Positions 61,234 to 64,000 of a stretch of 64,000 nt of DNA are shown here, piece after piece (position 1 is the stretch's first letter; each line of letters begins with the position of its first letter). Source of the DNA: Paraescarpia echinospica (Eukaryota; Annelida; Polychaeta; Sabellida; Siboglinidae); the NCBI GenBank assembly GCA_020002185.1, contig CM034538.1:1091770-1155769 (forward strand). Reading direction: 5' to 3'. The position numbers and the translations under genes were made by a program. The notes under the pieces are model-generated. The model saw nothing but the letters and a program-made list of their open reading frames with translations. It searched no databases and was not told the DNA's origin.

Positions 61234-63449
61234 AATATAGTTTTAAGCAAAAAGGTCAACAAATTCCTGTTGAACAGAGCCATAGCATTGGAAAATAGCG
61301 AATGATTGCATTATTACAATCTTAGACTTAGTCATGTTATCTGAATGTTATATAATAACCTGATGTTCTACACGTTTAAAGCCAAACTAAGGTGTATCTT
61401 AGTAATTATGTATATATGTAATGTATTTTCCCTCTAGTCGTCCTATGCGTGGCCATATACCTTAAAGGAAATACGCTGCTAGGGGTTATCTGAGGGGGGC
61501 TATGTCTATTAGTCATAATTAATATTACATTTTTATTACTCATACATTCGTCATACATAAATAAATTATGGTGACAATGTCTTTGTCTGAATAAATCAAA
61601 TCAAACTAAACAAATCGTATTTACTACAATATTTATTAATACGTAGAAAAAATATTCATAAAACTGTGTTTAAGACTTAACTTTGTGCATCGCACAATTC
61701 CGTGGCAATTTTGTATTGCAATAATATTATTTAAATTGTTTGATTATGTTATACATCATCACAACTGACATGGTGCATAGCTGTGAGAAACTCAACTACA
61801 TGTTTATTAAAATGTATACGTTCACTGTGTCTGTTTTAGACAAGGATCAGTGTGTAGCCATGCGGCAGCTGTGATGTTCAAGGTTGAAATGGCAATTCGA
61901 AATGGTGTCACCCGGCCGGAGGCCTGTATGTCAAAAGTATCGGCCTGGAATGACATGTCGAGGTGAATTGTGAACCCAGTACCACTGTCCCATATCGACC
62001 TCCGTAAACCCAAAAACAGCCTCCAGAAAATAAGATACAACTCATTGAAGCGCCATTTGAGAGACACGAACATATTTTAATGATGCATATATAGTAATTT
62101 AACGTATATTCTTAGGTGTGTTACTTTCCTGTGATTCATAAAATAAACTGCATACCCGGTATCGTACACATATACACCATCAACGTTCAACACACTGTCA
62201 CACCACATAAGCACAACACCAATGTATCTATGTATATAGAAGATGTTAATACTTGGACTGTCAGGTAGACCTGCATCTGGCCTTAAGTCTATCAGGGCCT
62301 CGGCTGCTTCTTCCTCCAGTTCTGATGGTCCTACAGGCTGGTCAGTGGGATGCCCATTTCTGTCAGTTTTAAACGTTTATGTGTACCTGCATGTCTTTCT
62401 ATCTTATGTACATCATCAGCTCTACTCTTTTTATATGCAAATACCGATGGCACAAAGTCGGAGCTGTTTGAATCCATTGAGCATTTCCCTGAACAATAGT
62501 GAAATTAATCCGAAACAATGCAAAAAACTAACGCACAATATCATGCTATTTAAAAAACAAGTGACACTATCAAGATTGTTTGTACACATATTTAATTATA
62601 CACCTATGTCTGACATTAAATAATATTATTTTAAATAGAAATAATCAAGTTATACACAAGCAAAAGTTTGTCGTGACAGTGGTCAGTGAAAATGTAGTCC
62701 AAACAAACTGTCCTACCTATAATTGATTAAGGGTGGGGGTGAAAGGGGAATAAAAGATGGAGTCAGTTTTCATTGCGCAGGATTAAGCCATAATTGACGT
62801 CTGTTTTGTGAAAAGGTGTGTGGCTTTGGATATTCTGTACAAGTGTGGATGCGTGTTTGAGCGATTCTCATACTCGACAGCACAACACGAAGATGGCAGG
62901 ACTGCTCAAACGCACACGCAACTGCCTTGTTTCTGCCGCCAGTATGCGCGCGCAGGTGGATTTAATTTAAGCGCGCGTCATCAGGAAACTCGTCTATATG
63001 GAACGCAGCGTAAGTGCCTGACACTTCTACTTCTCGATCGTATTCGATCGCGATCAGAGGCCAGTTTGCGTAAATTCCTATGTTCACTTATTAAAAAAAC
63101 CGCATCACTTTTTTTAGCCGCTTTATGAAACCTGCCCCAATTACACACAGTATGTCGTGTTGCTAGACATGGGGTCTCTCCTTGGCGGGCGGCTGGTTGA
63201 TGCAAATACGAGGTGTATACTTGTGTGCACTGTACATCATTTCATCCAGACACTTCATATGGAAATTGCACGATCTAGACATTGTATCCTAACTTCCAGA
63301 AGTCTCAGAGTCGACAGGTCACTCGCCGGGTAGTCCGAGAACACACCTTCAGAGTTTGTTACAATAGGGAACGTGGCATGTCAGTTCATCTTCCAATAGG
63401 TGCTACGTCACGTGATGTGACACAGTCCGAGATGGACAAAGCGATGGAT
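61234..63449. other. No recognised gene
   Basis: AT-rich to mixed sequence with short frames. A CG-alternating palindromic stretch (GCGCGC...GCGCGC) lies at about 62946-62978. Confidence 0.5.
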
Positions 63450-63870
63450 CACAGCAGCAGTATACCTGCCAACCCGCCCGGATTTTCTGGGAGTCTCCCT
63501 GATTGTCGTGAATCTCCGAGGCACCCAGAAAAGAATAACATCTCCCAGACTGTCGGTGAAAAAGAGGTTCTTTGGCGAGTCTCGGTGGGAGTGTAAATAA
63601 AGGTCACCGGAAAGCCTGAACGTGGTTTTTTTACCAGCCATAACCGGGGCGAAGTGCAAATCGAGATTTTTGGAGAGTCTCTAGAAGGTAGTTTTTGGCG
63701 TGACTCAAGGACGGGGGTGCAAAATAGAGATTTCTGCAAAAATGTGGGCGTTGCCGCGAAAATATACAACAGCACACTCCCTCTCCCGTCTTCCGAAGGC
63801 CAATGAAGCTGAGTCTTCTCTAGTAAATCTCTAAACTACCGGATTTTGAAATTCAGAAGTTGGCAGGTAC
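63450..63870 (+). repeat. Dispersed repeat family, copy C
   Basis: It contains TTTGGCGAGTCTCGGTGGGA, GAAGTGCAAATCGAGA, TTTTTGGAGAGTCTC, TTTTTGGCGTGACTCAAGGA and GGGGGTGCAAAATAGAG. These are the same ordered words as copy B, with an internal period near 70 bp. The start has CCTGCCAACCCGCCCGGATT then TTCTGGGAGTCTCCC, a frequent type of dispersed sequence in marine invertebrate genomes. Confidence 0.65.
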
Positions 63871-63935
63871 ACGTACATCACGTGGGAGAACCGTCCAGTG
63901 GTCAATGATGACGGCGTGTCCTGCCGGTCGTGTGG

Positions 63936-64000
63936 TCAGCAGCGCAGACTACACTTGTACTCCTGCATAATGCATTCCTCCTTGCACAGTTCCCGCATGT
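63936..64000 (-). CDS. C-terminal exon of a C-x3-C peptide (partial)
   Basis: The minus strand from the window edge reads MRELCKEECIMQEYKCSLRC and then TGA (63938-63936). The spacing C-x3-C-x6-C-x3-C and residues such as MR, E, M and the final R-C align with MRTSCEETCTMWQRTCLARC of the gene at 9122-9358, about 9 of 20 identical. It is therefore the end of a paralogous secreted peptide gene; signal peptide and start lie beyond the window. The first visible Met may be internal, as it is in the paralogue. Confidence 0.65.
   Translation of the reverse strand, partial: MRELCKEECIMQEYKCSLRC

Larger units (their letters stand above)
60159..62954. mobile_element. Possible non-autonomous DNA transposon (24-nt TIRs)
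   Basis: 60159-60182 (TGCGCACGCATACTGGCGGC then AGAA) matches the reverse complement of 62931-62954 at 23 of 24 positions. The five bases before the left end (GTGGA) recur one base after the right end, possibly a decayed 6-bp target duplication (TGTGGA and GGTGGA). No transposase is visible inside; the interior holds a perfect palindrome and a 36-bp tandem repeat. The TIR match is seen; its origin is inferred. Confidence 0.4.

Noticed and set aside
60517..61305. 262-residue protein with NINYGTPTSTGF repeats
   Set aside because: No signal peptide or domain outside the identical 36-bp repeat, and a second frame is equally open; kept only as a repeat.

Overview
This is a eukaryotic window from an invertebrate animal, most likely a marine lophotrochozoan such as an annelid or mollusc. 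That assignment is inferred from a spliced globin X-like gene, small cysteine-rich secreted peptides and a mix of CR1, L2-like, RTE-like and jockey-like LINEs with Ty3/Gypsy debris; no marker here settles the species. Gene density is very low. Most long open frames belong to transposons or tandem repeats.

Four host genes can be supported. (1) A globin on the minus strand has three exons (58165-57879, 40825-40591, 32003-31839). They join in phase 2 and phase 0 into a 228-residue protein with both heme histidines and an N-terminal MGCC acylation signal, as in membrane-bound globin X. Its introns (17 kb and 8.6 kb) contain nearly all the transposons of the right half of the window. (2) A plus-strand gene at 9122-9358 encodes a secreted peptide of C-x3-C pairs. 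(3) The last exon of a paralogue of that peptide lies on the minus strand at the right edge (63936-64000). (4) A two-exon minus-strand gene (13686-13540, 11511-11377) encodes a 93-residue secreted peptide with six cysteines after the signal peptide; its intron is filled by a 35-bp minisatellite.

Layout: 1-2.2 kb, no gene. 2.2-6.1 kb, nearly full-length CR1-like LINE copy 1 (esterase ORF1; endonuclease and reverse transcriptase ORF2). 8-10.9 kb, microsatellites, the C-x3-C peptide gene, a double palindrome and a 47-bp repeat. 11.4-13.7 kb, the six-cysteine peptide gene. 16.5-20.5 kb, three different minisatellites (28, 57 and 45/90 bp) running into a 1-kb assembly gap. 21.5-25.0 kb, CR1 copy 2. 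25-29 kb, an RTE-like endonuclease fragment, a tRNA-derived SINE and a jockey-like LINE. 31.8-58.2 kb, the globin gene with a Gypsy element (32.1-36.2), a 52-bp minisatellite (36.75-38.3), LINE wreckage (41.1-48.8), an RTE-like LINE (51.7-53.2) and CR1 copy 3 (53.4-55.0) in its introns. 57.2-61.3 kb, dinucleotide repeats, a 22-bp repeat, a 56-bp perfect palindrome and 15 identical 36-bp repeats. 62-64 kb, a dispersed repeat family and the edge peptide exon.

The most notable observations are: the CR1 ORF1/ORF2 overlap carries the heptamer T TTA AAC in exactly the register of a -1 ribosomal frameshift site, directly before the ORF1 stop, and ORF2 has no ATG ahead of its endonuclease; a covarying stem-loop lies at the 3' end of all three CR1 copies; the acylated globin gene; the paired C-x3-C peptide genes; and a possible DNA transposon at 60159-62954 bounded by 24-nt inverted repeats.
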